24,226 nt of DNA from a virus: IMG/VR virus record IMGVR_UViG_3300008267_000972, positions 1 through 24,226 of that record; one strand, 5' to 3'. Of the stretch, positions 9,069-17,112 are shown piece after piece (within the stretch, counting starts at the first letter, position 1; each line of letters begins with the position of its first letter). The notes beneath the pieces were generated by a model. The model was not told where the DNA came from, did no database searches, and saw nothing but the letters and a program-made list of their open reading frames with translations. Made by a program: the position numbers and the translations under genes.

Positions 9069-10057
9069 TATAGACTATTCATTTCTATAACAACACTTGT
9101 TGGATCTTCACTATCAAAGGCCAACATTTTGTTTTGCTGTGATGAAATAACAGAAATTTGTGGTCTAATATTAACAGATAATTCTCCAAAATCATTTGCA
9201 ACATCTGTTGGATTAAAGTTATTAATATAAATTTTTCCTGTATAATAATCAATTGATCCTATAACACCAAAATTGGCACCATAGTTCAAAATTACTTTTG
9301 TATTTTCATTTGTTACTTCATCTGGTTTATAGTAAACAATTCTTAATTGGCCATAACGACCTTCTAATACTGCCGAAGCGGCACCTAACTGTCCACCACC
9401 TCCAATAATTCTTACTGTAGCTGTAGTATAACCAACACCTGGATTTGTTACTGTAACTTTAGAAAGTTTAGAATTAACTATGGTCGCAATAGCAGTTGCT
9501 CCTTGTCCATCACCAATAATTTCAACTGTTGGTGTTGTCATATAATTAATGCCTGGATTTGTAACAGTAATTGATTCAACACCGGTAAAAGAAGATGGTA
9601 CTTCTTCTAAGAAAGATTGTCTTGAAATGCCTTCTTCATCCAACATTGTAAATTCTGGATTTGAGTATAGATTGTCTGATGTAGTTCCTTTTTGTAAAGG
9701 AACACCATAGTCTAAAATATAACTATTAGAATTGATTAAATCAGGTCTAAATTTTTTAGTTAAAAATAATTCCAATTCATTTGATTGAATTGCAGAATCT
9801 AAATTATCAATTCTAGAACTCAATATAGATGATTTAAAAATTGAATTAAAAGTATTTAAATTATCATTACAATAATTTTCAATTTCTGTTTGTATAGAAG
9901 ATTTTAATGTATTAGTATTACTAATTGTTTTTGTTGGATCATAATAAACTTTAGAAATTAATTTTAAAAAGTTATAATCAATATCAACAATTTCAGGTGT
10001 TACTGTAAGAATACTAATTGGCTTAATGATCTTTTCTTTAACAAATTCTTTTTCATC
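9068..10057 (-). CDS. 6: Baseplate wedge gp6, C-terminal part, frame-shifted
   Basis: The frame is open from 10078 to the stop at 9068. The first ATG is at 9823, but gp6-like sequence begins well upstream: KEFVKEKIIKPISILTVTPE, VDIDYNFLKLISKVYYDP, then SILSSRIDNLDSAI. These match the T4 gp6 region after its central domain (for example LAPITPSIISPNYLFIK). The later part contains two beta-modules (VTNPGINY, GDGQGATA, VTNPGVGY). It ends with a GKIYINNF segment and a KMLAFDSEDPTSVVIEMNSL tail typical of gp6. The 251-residue ATG-started product would lack the front of this region and has no Shine-Dalgarno, so I treat it as the detached C-terminal half of gp6. Confidence 0.75.
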   Translation of the reverse strand, partial: DEKEFVKEKIIKPISILTVTPEIVDIDYNFLKLISKVYYDPTKTISNTNTLKSSIQTEIENYCNDNLNTFNSIFKSSILSSRIDNLDSAIQSNELELFLTKKFRPDLINSNSYILDYGVPLQKGTTSDNLYSNPEFTMLDEEGISRQSFLEEVPSSFTGVESITVTNPGINYMTTPTVEIIGDGQGATAIATIVNSKLSKVTVTNPGVGYTTATVRIIGGGGQLGAASAVLEGRYGQLRIVYYKPDEVTNENTKVILNYGANFGVIGSIDYYTGKIYINNFNPTDVANDFGELSVNIRPQISVISSQQNKMLAFDSEDPTSVVIEMNSL

Positions 10058-10866
10058 GTGGAAGTCGCAATAAAACTGTTAGCTTTGTTTGCTAAGTCAC
10101 CATTCGTAATTAAGTATTTTACTGAAACAATGCTTCCATCAGGTATTTTTTTACCTAAAACATTATTACCAAAATAAATTTCATACTTGTTATTTTGGCC
10201 TTCTTGTATATAATATACTTCAGAGGTTGAATCTATATCTAAAGCATCAGTATTCAATGTATAAACTGTAGATGTTGAATTTGAAATTGATTCCCTTACA
10301 CTAACTTTAATTGTTGAGGTATCAATATTAATATCTGGTAAAGTAAAAATTTGTTTTGGATTGGAAGCTTCAACATGTGTAAAACTATATGTTGCTAATT
10401 GGCCTTCATAAATTTTCAAATTAGCAAATACAAAGTTATTACCAGTTTTTGAAACTGTCGTATCTTCTAATGTAATGAAATTGTAGGATTTACTATCAAT
10501 TAAATTTGAAAGGAAAATATAACCTTCAGGTAATGTTAATGAACCTGGCGTTGAAGATAAAGAATCAACTGAAAAATTAATTTTAGCTAAAGGTGCCGAT
10601 GCAGAACGTGGAGTATAACCAAATCGTTTAGCATGAGATACAACAGAGTTTCTTAATATTGCAGAATCTAAAAAAGATTCATTTGCCAACATATTCAAAT
10701 AATATGAATTGTAATGCGTATTATAGGCAAGAATATCCAAAAGAACATTTAAACCTGCTCCTTCGAAATCATAATCAGAAAACTCGGATTGTTGTTTTAA
10801 AAAACTTTTAAGATTAGATTTGAGTGTATCAAAATCTAAATCGGTTACATTTAAACGGTCTGCCAT
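10000..10866 (-). CDS. 6: Baseplate wedge gp6, N-terminal part, truncated
   Basis: The 288-residue frame starts MADRLNVTDLDFDTLKSNLK and contains SEFSDYDFEGAGLNVLLDIL and YNTHYNSYYLNMLANESFLD, the hallmark N-terminus of gp6 (T4: NEFLDYDFEGSRLNVLCDLL). gp6 subunits dimerise to join wedges around the hub. Family-like sequence holds to about residue 268 (YLITNGDLANKANSF, matching T4 STNGADANGAVGF). The frame then runs off into KKNLLKKRSL and stops at 10000. The ATG overlaps the gp25 stop (TAATG). The expected central region between the ADANG-type motif and the post-central segment is absent here, so the gene seems to have lost about 100-130 codons as well as its frame. Confidence 0.8.
   Translation of the reverse strand: MADRLNVTDLDFDTLKSNLKSFLKQQSEFSDYDFEGAGLNVLLDILAYNTHYNSYYLNMLANESFLDSAILRNSVVSHAKRFGYTPRSASAPLAKINFSVDSLSSTPGSLTLPEGYIFLSNLIDSKSYNFITLEDTTVSKTGNNFVFANLKIYEGQLATYSFTHVEASNPKQIFTLPDINIDTSTIKVSVRESISNSTSTVYTLNTDALDIDSTSEVYYIQEGQNNKYEIYFGNNVLGKKIPDGSIVSVKYLITNGDLANKANSFIATSTMKKNLLKKRSLSQLVFLQ
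10045..10072 (-). other. gp6 deletion/frameshift junction
   Basis: Here the zero frame of gp6 (SFIATSTM, ATG codon at 10056-10054) gives way to the -1 frame (DEKEFVKEK). The local sequence ATGAAAAAGAATTTG offers only G AAA AAG, not a perfect slippery heptamer. Relative to T4 gp6, about 100-130 residues are missing at this point. This is better explained by an internal deletion or assembly collapse than by recoding. Confidence 0.5.
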
Positions 10867-11270
10867 TATCTGACTCTTTGTAGTAAGAATTGAATTGTTA
10901 TTGGGTTAGTTAAATTGATAATAAAAAAATCCAACTTAATTGAATATCCGTTATTATCGAAATCTGGTATGGCTGTTACTTTGGACACACTAACACGAGG
11001 TTCAAAATTTTCTATTGTTTGTAAAATTTCTCTTTCCAAAGTAATTGCTGTAATAGAATCTATATTTTCAAACAATAAAGCTCGAATGTTGGAACCATAA
11101 TCTGGATTAAATGGTTTCTCATAGTGGTTTGTCAGTATAATATTTTTTAAAGAATTAATAACTGCCTGTTCATCCACATGTTTGTTTATGTCTTTTTTAA
11201 CTGGATGAATATTAAAAGACAGGTCTAAGTCTTTAAATTGTCTGGTTGTTTGTGTGGTTACTGTAGCCAT
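10866..11270 (-). CDS. 25: Baseplate wedge subunit gp25
   Basis: This 134-residue protein, close to T4 gp25 (132), has the family's core: EKPFNPDYGSNIRALLFENI at about residues 51-70, and NFEPRVSV around residues 88-95 with the conserved E-P-R triplet. gp25 is the small lysozyme-like-fold, non-enzymatic wedge protein that bridges gp6/gp7/gp53 and the sheath. The gene is followed directly by gp6 with a one-base TAATG overlap and is separated from the upstream unknown gene by 10 bases. The leader GATAAATAACCC before ATGG shows no Shine-Dalgarno; translation may depend on coupling. Confidence 0.93.
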   Translation of the reverse strand: MATVTTQTTRQFKDLDLSFNIHPVKKDINKHVDEQAVINSLKNIILTNHYEKPFNPDYGSNIRALLFENIDSITAITLEREILQTIENFEPRVSVSKVTAIPDFDNNGYSIKLDFFIINLTNPITIQFLLQRVR

Positions 11271-11280
11271 GGGTTATTTA

Positions 11281-12117
11281 TCACGTATTTGCCAGGTTAT
11301 TTTTAAGGAAGTCTGTACCAATGTAATTTTGTATCAAATAATTATCCGTATTGCCAGAATTGTTAAATTGTGTAACAAAACGATAGTCATTCAATACTTG
11401 TCTTTGTTTTTTATAAAAATTCCAGTCTGATGTTCTTCTGGTAAACATTAAAGAATTGGCTTGTTCTAAAGTAGAAATAATGCTAACTAAAGCTGAGTTG
11501 GTTATATTACTTGTGAGACCATTATAGGAGTTGGTTAAACTTATGTACCCATTTCCTATATTCCAACTGTTTGCGGTTAATTCAGGATTTACAAAAATAC
11601 TTGTAAAGCAACCTAAAATTGCATCTGTGTTTTGTACCGATTCGGTAGAATAAAGTAGTCTAGTCAATTCACTACCTTGTGCCATTGCCATCTGATAGTT
11701 TGGTATATTTGGAGAATCAACTAAAAATTCTGTACTAAGTGTTGTTGCTCCAAGACGGGACATATTATCAGTATGAGATTTAAAATCTAATATTTGCACT
11801 AACAAATTATTTGCAGTATTGGCCAAATTTCTGGCTTGAATTGAAGTGTTTGGAAAAGTATTTGCAACATCGTTTGTACAAAATGTTATAATTGAATTTG
11901 TATTTGATGTTATACTAGAACAAACACCTTGTACTGGATTTTTAAAATAGTTACTTGGTGAAATTGTACCATTAGCAATTTCTTGAGTTTGCCATTGAAC
12001 TACATCCGAAGGATATACGTTCATACTGTTTTTTGCTTCTTGACTTAAATAATAAGCTCCACCAAATTTTGTGGTATCAAAACTAAAAGTCAATCTTGAG
12101 GATATTGTATTTGCCAT
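11281..12117 (-). CDS. Unrecognised structural protein between spike and gp25
   Basis: I do not recognise this 278-residue protein. It begins MANTISSRLTFSFDTTKFGG, is rich in Asn, Ser and Thr, has two Cys around residues 66-80 and one in ILGCFTS, and has no signal peptide or membrane segment. Predicted character is mixed, with helical stretches (QARNLANTANNLLVQILDFK, then SALVSIISTLEQANSLMFTR). It starts 2 bases after the spike gene's stop and precedes gp25, so it is co-transcribed and co-translated with baseplate genes. By position it is a virion, probably baseplate, component; this is inference from context only. Confidence 0.6.
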   Translation of the reverse strand: MANTISSRLTFSFDTTKFGGAYYLSQEAKNSMNVYPSDVVQWQTQEIANGTISPSNYFKNPVQGVCSSITSNTNSIITFCTNDVANTFPNTSIQARNLANTANNLLVQILDFKSHTDNMSRLGATTLSTEFLVDSPNIPNYQMAMAQGSELTRLLYSTESVQNTDAILGCFTSIFVNPELTANSWNIGNGYISLTNSYNGLTSNITNSALVSIISTLEQANSLMFTRRTSDWNFYKKQRQVLNDYRFVTQFNNSGNTDNYLIQNYIGTDFLKNNLANT

Positions 12118-12119
12118 AA

Positions 12120-12908
12120 TTATTGAATTGGTGTTGGTGTACCTGATGGTCCTTTAGGTGTTGGATGTATGTGTATATTATATAACTGTCGAATCAATTC
12201 CATTGGTCCCCTAGAATCTTGTACTGCTGCCAATCCAAATATAATTGGTGAAGTTACTGTTACAGTTGAAGTAATTACGCCAGGTGGCACAGGACTCTCT
12301 GAGGTAAATCCTGAATTAATACCACCTAAAGTTTGAATTCCCAAATAAGAGAACAATTGTTTTCCAGCCACAATGTTATCACCTGAATGTATGCTACTTG
12401 CAGCTGTCAATAGTCCATTAACTGTAACATCACCATTTAAATTTATTCCATCTGGTGCATTGATTGTTACTGTGCCTGTTGCACCGCCAGCTGCTAAATC
12501 TAAATCACCACCAGCAAAAATAGAAGCATCACCTTTAACTTTGGTTGTTAAATTTCCTTCAACCATTGTGTATGCATCACCATCAACCTTTACATCAGCA
12601 TCACCTTGAACACGCAATACTGAATCTCCTTCAATTACAATATTGCATACGCCTTTAATTAATACGTGGTTATTTTTGGCAATAATTTGATAACCATCAC
12701 CAACAATCTTATCAACTCTTGTTCCATCTTTTTGAAATTCTGTAAATGTGCCTAAACGATGTGCTAGTCTAACTGTTTCAGAATCTTTTGTATCATCCAT
12801 AGCAAATAGATGACCCGATTGTGTTTCTGTTACATGTGCATATGGATATTCACCAACAAATGTTGATGAAGGTTCTGTCCAATCAAGTCCACTAGGTTTA
12901 GTTGCCAT
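12120..12908 (-). CDS. 5: Central spike protein, gp5 C-terminal beta-helix as a separate gene
   Basis: The 262-residue protein corresponds to the C-terminal part of T4 gp5. EPSSTFVGEYPYAHVTETQS at residues 12-31 matches T4 EPVSSYKGEYPYVHTMETES. Residues about 75-135 are gp5-type octapeptide repeats (VIEGDSVL, VQGDADVK, VDGDAYTM, VEGNLTTK, VKGDASIF), the intertwined triple beta-helix. The protein ends with YNIHIHPTPKGPSGTPTPIQ, with H246 and H248 forming an H-x-H pair like those that bind a metal ion at the tip of P2 gpV and phi92 gp138 spikes. T4 instead caps its spike with a separate PAAR protein. The start overlaps the gp5 stop by one base. Confidence 0.88.
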   Translation of the reverse strand: MATKPSGLDWTEPSSTFVGEYPYAHVTETQSGHLFAMDDTKDSETVRLAHRLGTFTEFQKDGTRVDKIVGDGYQIIAKNNHVLIKGVCNIVIEGDSVLRVQGDADVKVDGDAYTMVEGNLTTKVKGDASIFAGGDLDLAAGGATGTVTINAPDGINLNGDVTVNGLLTAASSIHSGDNIVAGKQLFSYLGIQTLGGINSGFTSESPVPPGVITSTVTVTSPIIFGLAAVQDSRGPMELIRQLYNIHIHPTPKGPSGTPTPIQ

Positions 12909-13957
12909 TATACTCGTCCAAATGATTTAGCTGTAACCGCCAATATTGTTGCTTGTGCTACTGCGGTTGTTGAGGCATTTACTGCTGTTTCTATTGCTTG
13001 GCCGGTTTCTTTTGCGGTTTCAACTAAACTTTTAATTTCAGAAAATGGAGATGGATTACCATCTTTAGTTACACTATCAAACGATAAAGCATCTGATAAA
13101 GCGTTGGTGAATTCCTGCAAACACTTTTTTAATTGTGCTGCCAATTGTGCAGGCAGACTTGCAATGTACGCAATAAGTTCGTTGCAATATTTAATAAAAT
13201 CAGCAATAGCTTTTGCAACATCAGTAATAAAATCCGCAGCTTTCTTTATCATTTTTAATATCTCTTTGATTTGCCTAATTGCAGCTTGAATAGCAGTAGA
13301 CATTGGACCTGAAGAAAGACTTGTAAAATATGCTTTTATTGCAGCTCTTGCTTTTTGAACAAATTCATAAACTTTAAGTTTTTCAATTGCAATATCATAT
13401 CTAAGTTTCTTTTTAAAATCGCAAACATGTTCTGCATTGGAATCAGCAACTGAAATACTACTGTTCTCATATACTCCACGAGCAAGAGGTGCTGTCGTTG
13501 GTTGACCAACTGATCTTGTTACAATGCCTTCAGGTAATACTGGTGTTTTATCCGCTTGCTCTTGCGTTAGTTGTGGTACAAATCCTGCTGACTTGTTGTA
13601 ACTGTATGAACCAACTTTAGAACCAGAACTTGTAACATTCACCACATTGGTTGATTGTATTCCTGGAAGAATACCAATAATAATGGGATACTGTAATGTT
13701 TCAGGATCTAAAAAATAACCAACAACCCATTCACCAGGTCTTGCAACTGAAGTGGTATAACCTTGTGATAAAGGTATAGCTCCATGAGCCCAAGGAAGAT
13801 TATCAACAGGCACTTCTTCAACATTAGGTGAATGTAATCCGATAATACGGACTTTATACATTCCAATATTTAATTTGTCGTGACTATTCTCAACAACACC
13901 AACCCAATTGGTTGGATCAAAAGTGCCATAGTCTTTTTTAGGTTGATTAACTATCAT
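12908..13957 (-). CDS. 5: gp5-like hub protein: OB-fold plus helical domain, no lysozyme
   Basis: Residues 15-100 match the T4 gp5 N-terminal OB-fold: NWVGVVENSHDKLNIGMYKV, RIIGLHSPNVEEVPVDNLPW, GEWVVGYFLDPE, PIIIGILPG. In T4 this domain binds the gp27 trimer. T4 gp5 then has a lysozyme domain with a catalytic Glu; here there is none. Instead come a low-complexity linker (105-175) and a long Ala/Lys/Ile-rich helical region (about 180-345, such as AIRQIKEILKMIKKAADFI). The gene ends at 349 residues, and the spike beta-helix is the next gene, starting in the TAATG overlap. The start is a 4-base ATGA overlap with the hub gene. Loss of muramidase activity from gp5 is inferred from the missing domain. 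Confidence 0.87.
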   Translation of the reverse strand: MIVNQPKKDYGTFDPTNWVGVVENSHDKLNIGMYKVRIIGLHSPNVEEVPVDNLPWAHGAIPLSQGYTTSVARPGEWVVGYFLDPETLQYPIIIGILPGIQSTNVVNVTSSGSKVGSYSYNKSAGFVPQLTQEQADKTPVLPEGIVTRSVGQPTTAPLARGVYENSSISVADSNAEHVCDFKKKLRYDIAIEKLKVYEFVQKARAAIKAYFTSLSSGPMSTAIQAAIRQIKEILKMIKKAADFITDVAKAIADFIKYCNELIAYIASLPAQLAAQLKKCLQEFTNALSDALSFDSVTKDGNPSPFSEIKSLVETAKETGQAIETAVNASTTAVAQATILAVTAKSFGRV

Positions 13958-15303
13958 GCGTAATATGCCGAATCTTGAATTGGTTTAGAAGTTAATATTC
14001 CATATTCTCTATTTGATGAATCTGAAACTGCTTCAATTACTACTTCATGTTTATTTGGTTGTATACAATGGTGTGTTGCAATTACCAAATGATTTCCATA
14101 CAATGATTTATCCAAATTATCTTCATTTTTTAAATACTGACCAATCTTAGGTACGAGTAACTTAACATTTACACCAGATGTTATTTGAAAATTTCCAGGT
14201 AAAACTATTTGCACTCTTTGTGTCATTAAATTTTGTACTATTGCTCGTCTTTGGAAGATATACTTATAAGGGTCATCAACATAGTTTAATGATTCGGGAT
14301 CTTTCTGATTAATGAAATCATTATCTTTTCTATAATATCCAAAAACATAAACAGATTGTTTAGCATCAAACATTTGAGTATTGTTTAATCCTTTTACATT
14401 TTCAACAACTGCTAAATTAGGAACTTTATTACCATGTTCACTAGTATAATAATGGTCATCAAAAGTAATTTCTCTTTGTGCAATCGTTCTGGTTATTGGA
14501 TCAAATCCAATAAATTTACCAGCATAAACTCCATTCTGAACCGATTTTAAAAAGTCAAACTGTGATAGAACCTTAAAATCTTTAATACCTAAAAATTGAG
14601 TTTCTTCAGTTTTATCACCCAAATTTATATTTTTAGGTGTAAAATTTAACGAAGCTACTGGCGATATTGAAAGTAATGTTGATAGACTTACAAAATTATA
14701 ACCTTTATTATTTTCAAAAAATAAAAAAGATGGAGATTCATTTTTATCTAAACACCTTTTTGCACACCAATCAATAGCGTCAATTGGATGTAGATTAGGT
14801 ATTGCTACTTTTTTTAATCCTTCAGATTCAACAAACAAACTACCATCTTCAATTTGTTTATCAATATCAATATTCAAATAGTCTTTCATTATAGACTTTG
14901 CAATATTTGAATACTTTTCTCTATACGATTGATTTACTCGTAATTGTTCAGATAAAATAAATTCTTCGGAAATAAAATGTAACACATAAACTTCAGAACG
15001 TTGATTTACACCTTTTCTGTTACTTTGTTTAAATACCCTAAAAACTTTTTGAAATGCAAAATCACTATCTGCATCATCATTTTTATTTTTTCGTATATCA
15101 ACAATTAAATTTTCAGATCCATCTAGTGCTAATTTATCAGTAAGTCCTCGACTATCAAGAATTACAACATTACCATGTACACAAGGTAACAATATACTAT
15201 CGTGTATATTTAATTCCTGAAATAAACCAGATATGTCAATTTTTTTGTCTTTGTAAACTAAAGATAATTCTTTAATTACAAAATTGGATACTGCACTGGT
15301 CAT
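13954..15303 (-). CDS. Baseplate hub protein, gp27-like
   Basis: This 449-residue protein lies between gp53 and gp5 with ATGA overlaps at both ends. It has the T4 gp27/phage-hub arrangement: an N-terminal beta domain with a DSILLPCVHGNVVILDSRGL segment (compare T4 RDSLYGRNEGMLQFYDSKN), a middle with FISEEFILSEQLRVNQSY, IPNLHPIDAIDWCAKRCLD and PSFLFFENNKGYNF, and a C-terminal beta domain with FQITSGVNVKLLVP and LVIATHHCIQPNKHEVVIE (compare T4 FNLTPGVKIIFND and VIHELSNNNSVTNLYMF). In T4, gp27 forms a trimeric ring that holds gp5. Assignment rests on these patterns and on adjacency to gp5; direct sequence identity to gp27 is low. Confidence 0.7.
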   Translation of the reverse strand: MTSAVSNFVIKELSLVYKDKKIDISGLFQELNIHDSILLPCVHGNVVILDSRGLTDKLALDGSENLIVDIRKNKNDDADSDFAFQKVFRVFKQSNRKGVNQRSEVYVLHFISEEFILSEQLRVNQSYREKYSNIAKSIMKDYLNIDIDKQIEDGSLFVESEGLKKVAIPNLHPIDAIDWCAKRCLDKNESPSFLFFENNKGYNFVSLSTLLSISPVASLNFTPKNINLGDKTEETQFLGIKDFKVLSQFDFLKSVQNGVYAGKFIGFDPITRTIAQREITFDDHYYTSEHGNKVPNLAVVENVKGLNNTQMFDAKQSVYVFGYYRKDNDFINQKDPESLNYVDDPYKYIFQRRAIVQNLMTQRVQIVLPGNFQITSGVNVKLLVPKIGQYLKNEDNLDKSLYGNHLVIATHHCIQPNKHEVVIEAVSDSSNREYGILTSKPIQDSAYYA

Positions 15304-15947
15304 TTAGTAAAAACTCCAATAAACTCTTGTTCTACAACAGGTACAAAGTCTGGTTTTAAAATTTTAATTGATCTTTTGCTTTCGTTTTCAGCAATTTCAT
15401 AATCATAATAACTTAATGTATCTTTTGTTATACTAATATTAATTGTGGTGTTATCACTTAAAGTATAATTTGTTGAAGTTGAAACCACATTAGCATAGTC
15501 ATTTTGGGTTACATTTAAAGTATTGACCGATATAGTTTCATTTAATATTGTATTTGTTTTTGTTTCAATTTTGTGGTATTCTTTAACATGTGTTTGTGCC
15601 CATGTCGTACCTGTACCTTCGGTAGAACTATTGGCATATTGTGATTGACGATATTTAATATCAATATATTTAATTAAAGAACTTTCATTTAAAGGCCAAT
15701 CAAATTGTGGGTGCAAAATATCATTTAGCATTAAAATGATCCAATGTTTTTCAGCAGAACCATATATCTTATGAGCAACAATTTCTGGTGTTTCTCCGTC
15801 AGTAACCAAATATTCATAATAAATTACTGAATTTTCTTTAAAGTCATTTTCAAAAGAAACTTTAGAAAGTAGATTTGTTACATATTGAATATTTTTACCA
15901 TCAAAGGTATATGAAGTTTTAGGGAAATAATTAAAATATTTTGCCAT
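15300..15947 (-). CDS. 53: Baseplate wedge subunit gp53
   Basis: At 215 residues it is close to T4 gp53 (196). The N-terminus MAKYFNYFPKTSYTFDGKNI and the segment at residues 50-90 (DGETPEIVAHKIYGSAEKHW, then ILHPQFDWPLNESSLIKYI) are typical of gp53, whose N-terminal region is LysM-like. In T4, gp53 clamps neighbouring wedges together during baseplate assembly. A Thr/Asn-rich C-terminal region (about 110-185) is variable. The ATG overlaps the gp48 stop by one base, and the stop overlaps the hub start (ATGA). Confidence 0.88.
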   Translation of the reverse strand: MAKYFNYFPKTSYTFDGKNIQYVTNLLSKVSFENDFKENSVIYYEYLVTDGETPEIVAHKIYGSAEKHWIILMLNDILHPQFDWPLNESSLIKYIDIKYRQSQYANSSTEGTGTTWAQTHVKEYHKIETKTNTILNETISVNTLNVTQNDYANVVSTSTNYTLSDNTTINISITKDTLSYYDYEIAENESKRSIKILKPDFVPVVEQEFIGVFTK

Positions 15948-17086
15948 TATTCTGCCTCTCCTCCACCACTTTGAAATTGAGTTTTTCTATTAGCGTCATC
16001 TGAAAAATTTGATTTTGTAAGCATTTCAAGTTCTTTAAATTGTAACGACAGGCGAATACCTACTGGCATTCCTGTGCCGCCTTTTGTAGCATATTGTCCA
16101 CTTGGGACTTCATATGTTGAAAAACCATTTGGTGCATAGTCTATGTCAATAGTTTCTAAAGCACATGTGGAGATTTTTGGTATATTTGGATTTTCTAATC
16201 CATTATAATAAAATTTAATATCAAATTCAGATGGAGGTACCATAAAAAATCCACCAAGTCCACCAGCATTTTGTGAACCTAACAATTCTGGTGCTTGATG
16301 AAAACGCAATCTATCTAAAATACTTTGGACTTCTATAGCTTCTTTTTCTGACCTTGGATAAAACATAAAATCGAATCTAAATGATCTGAGAGCAGGAGAA
16401 GAATAAAGAACTTCTAAAGCTGGATTGGTTACAAAACCAAAAGCACCAGCAAATGCAGTAGCACCCAATTCTCCAGCAAGTGATGCCAAACCACTAAGTA
16501 AAAATGGTGAGGCATTATTTCCAAGTTTACTTAAAAAATCATCAATTGAATTAGATCCTTGAGCAGCCTGCAAAGCTGCACCAGCAGCTGCAAACATACC
16601 GCCACCCATCTTCACATCACTATAACCTTGATTGTGTGTAAAATTTAAAGTATCAGGCATGTACAACGCAATCGTATCGGTTGTTCTACGAATTGTTCTA
16701 ACCTCTAGTGCTGGTCTATAATCTGAACCAGATATGAAACCTTGATTTCCTTTAAAAAAATTAGTGGCTTTAGATATAACGTCACCGTATAAATCTGAAA
16801 AATTGGATAAACCTCCAATTCCTGTGCCGCCAATTGATTTATTTAAATTTTGTCTATTTGTAAAAATTGATGGAACATCTGTAGATGATGGACCAATATA
16901 ACTTGTTTTGATTTGTTCATTAATATGAATAACCATATAATGACCTTTATCGTAACTACCCAAATCAATAGGATATTTGAATGTGTTTGAATTATATCCA
17001 GAACCAACCAAATTGTTTCTGGAATCTCCAGTTCTGGAGATAGGATTCTTATTGAATGTTATTTCGGTTAAGTTAAAAATACCCAT
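15947..17086 (-). CDS. 48: Baseplate tail tube cap gp48
   Basis: The 379-residue protein (T4 gp48 has 364) shows the conserved C-terminal tube-like half: NPALEVLYSSPALRSFRFDF at residues 221-240, FMFYPRSEKEAIEVQSILDR, FMVPPSEFDIKFYYNG, and PVGIRLSLQFKELEMLTK. A Gly/Ala-rich stretch fills about residues 160-220. gp48 sits on the hub and, with gp54, starts tail tube polymerisation. It is the first gene of the minus-strand baseplate operon, with AAAGG six bases upstream of its ATG and a late-promoter-like CATAAATAC about 27 bases upstream. gp54 would be the alternative name, but the gp54-like gene is on the other strand at 18141. Confidence 0.8.
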   Translation of the reverse strand: MGIFNLTEITFNKNPISRTGDSRNNLVGSGYNSNTFKYPIDLGSYDKGHYMVIHINEQIKTSYIGPSSTDVPSIFTNRQNLNKSIGGTGIGGLSNFSDLYGDVISKATNFFKGNQGFISGSDYRPALEVRTIRRTTDTIALYMPDTLNFTHNQGYSDVKMGGGMFAAAGAALQAAQGSNSIDDFLSKLGNNASPFLLSGLASLAGELGATAFAGAFGFVTNPALEVLYSSPALRSFRFDFMFYPRSEKEAIEVQSILDRLRFHQAPELLGSQNAGGLGGFFMVPPSEFDIKFYYNGLENPNIPKISTCALETIDIDYAPNGFSTYEVPSGQYATKGGTGMPVGIRLSLQFKELEMLTKSNFSDDANRKTQFQSGGGEAE

Positions 17087-17112
17087 CTTTTGCCTTTAAT
17101 GTTAACTAGATA

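Noticed and set aside
9068-9823. A separate 251-residue gene starting at 9823
   Set aside because: gp6-type sequence is encoded in the same frame for about 75 codons upstream of the ATG, so it is the rear part of gp6.
10046-10056. ATGAAAAAGAA in gp6 as a programmed frameshift site
   Set aside because: The run has five A's, giving G AAA AAG, which does not allow full re-pairing after slipping, and the central block of gp6 is missing as well; a deletion explains both.
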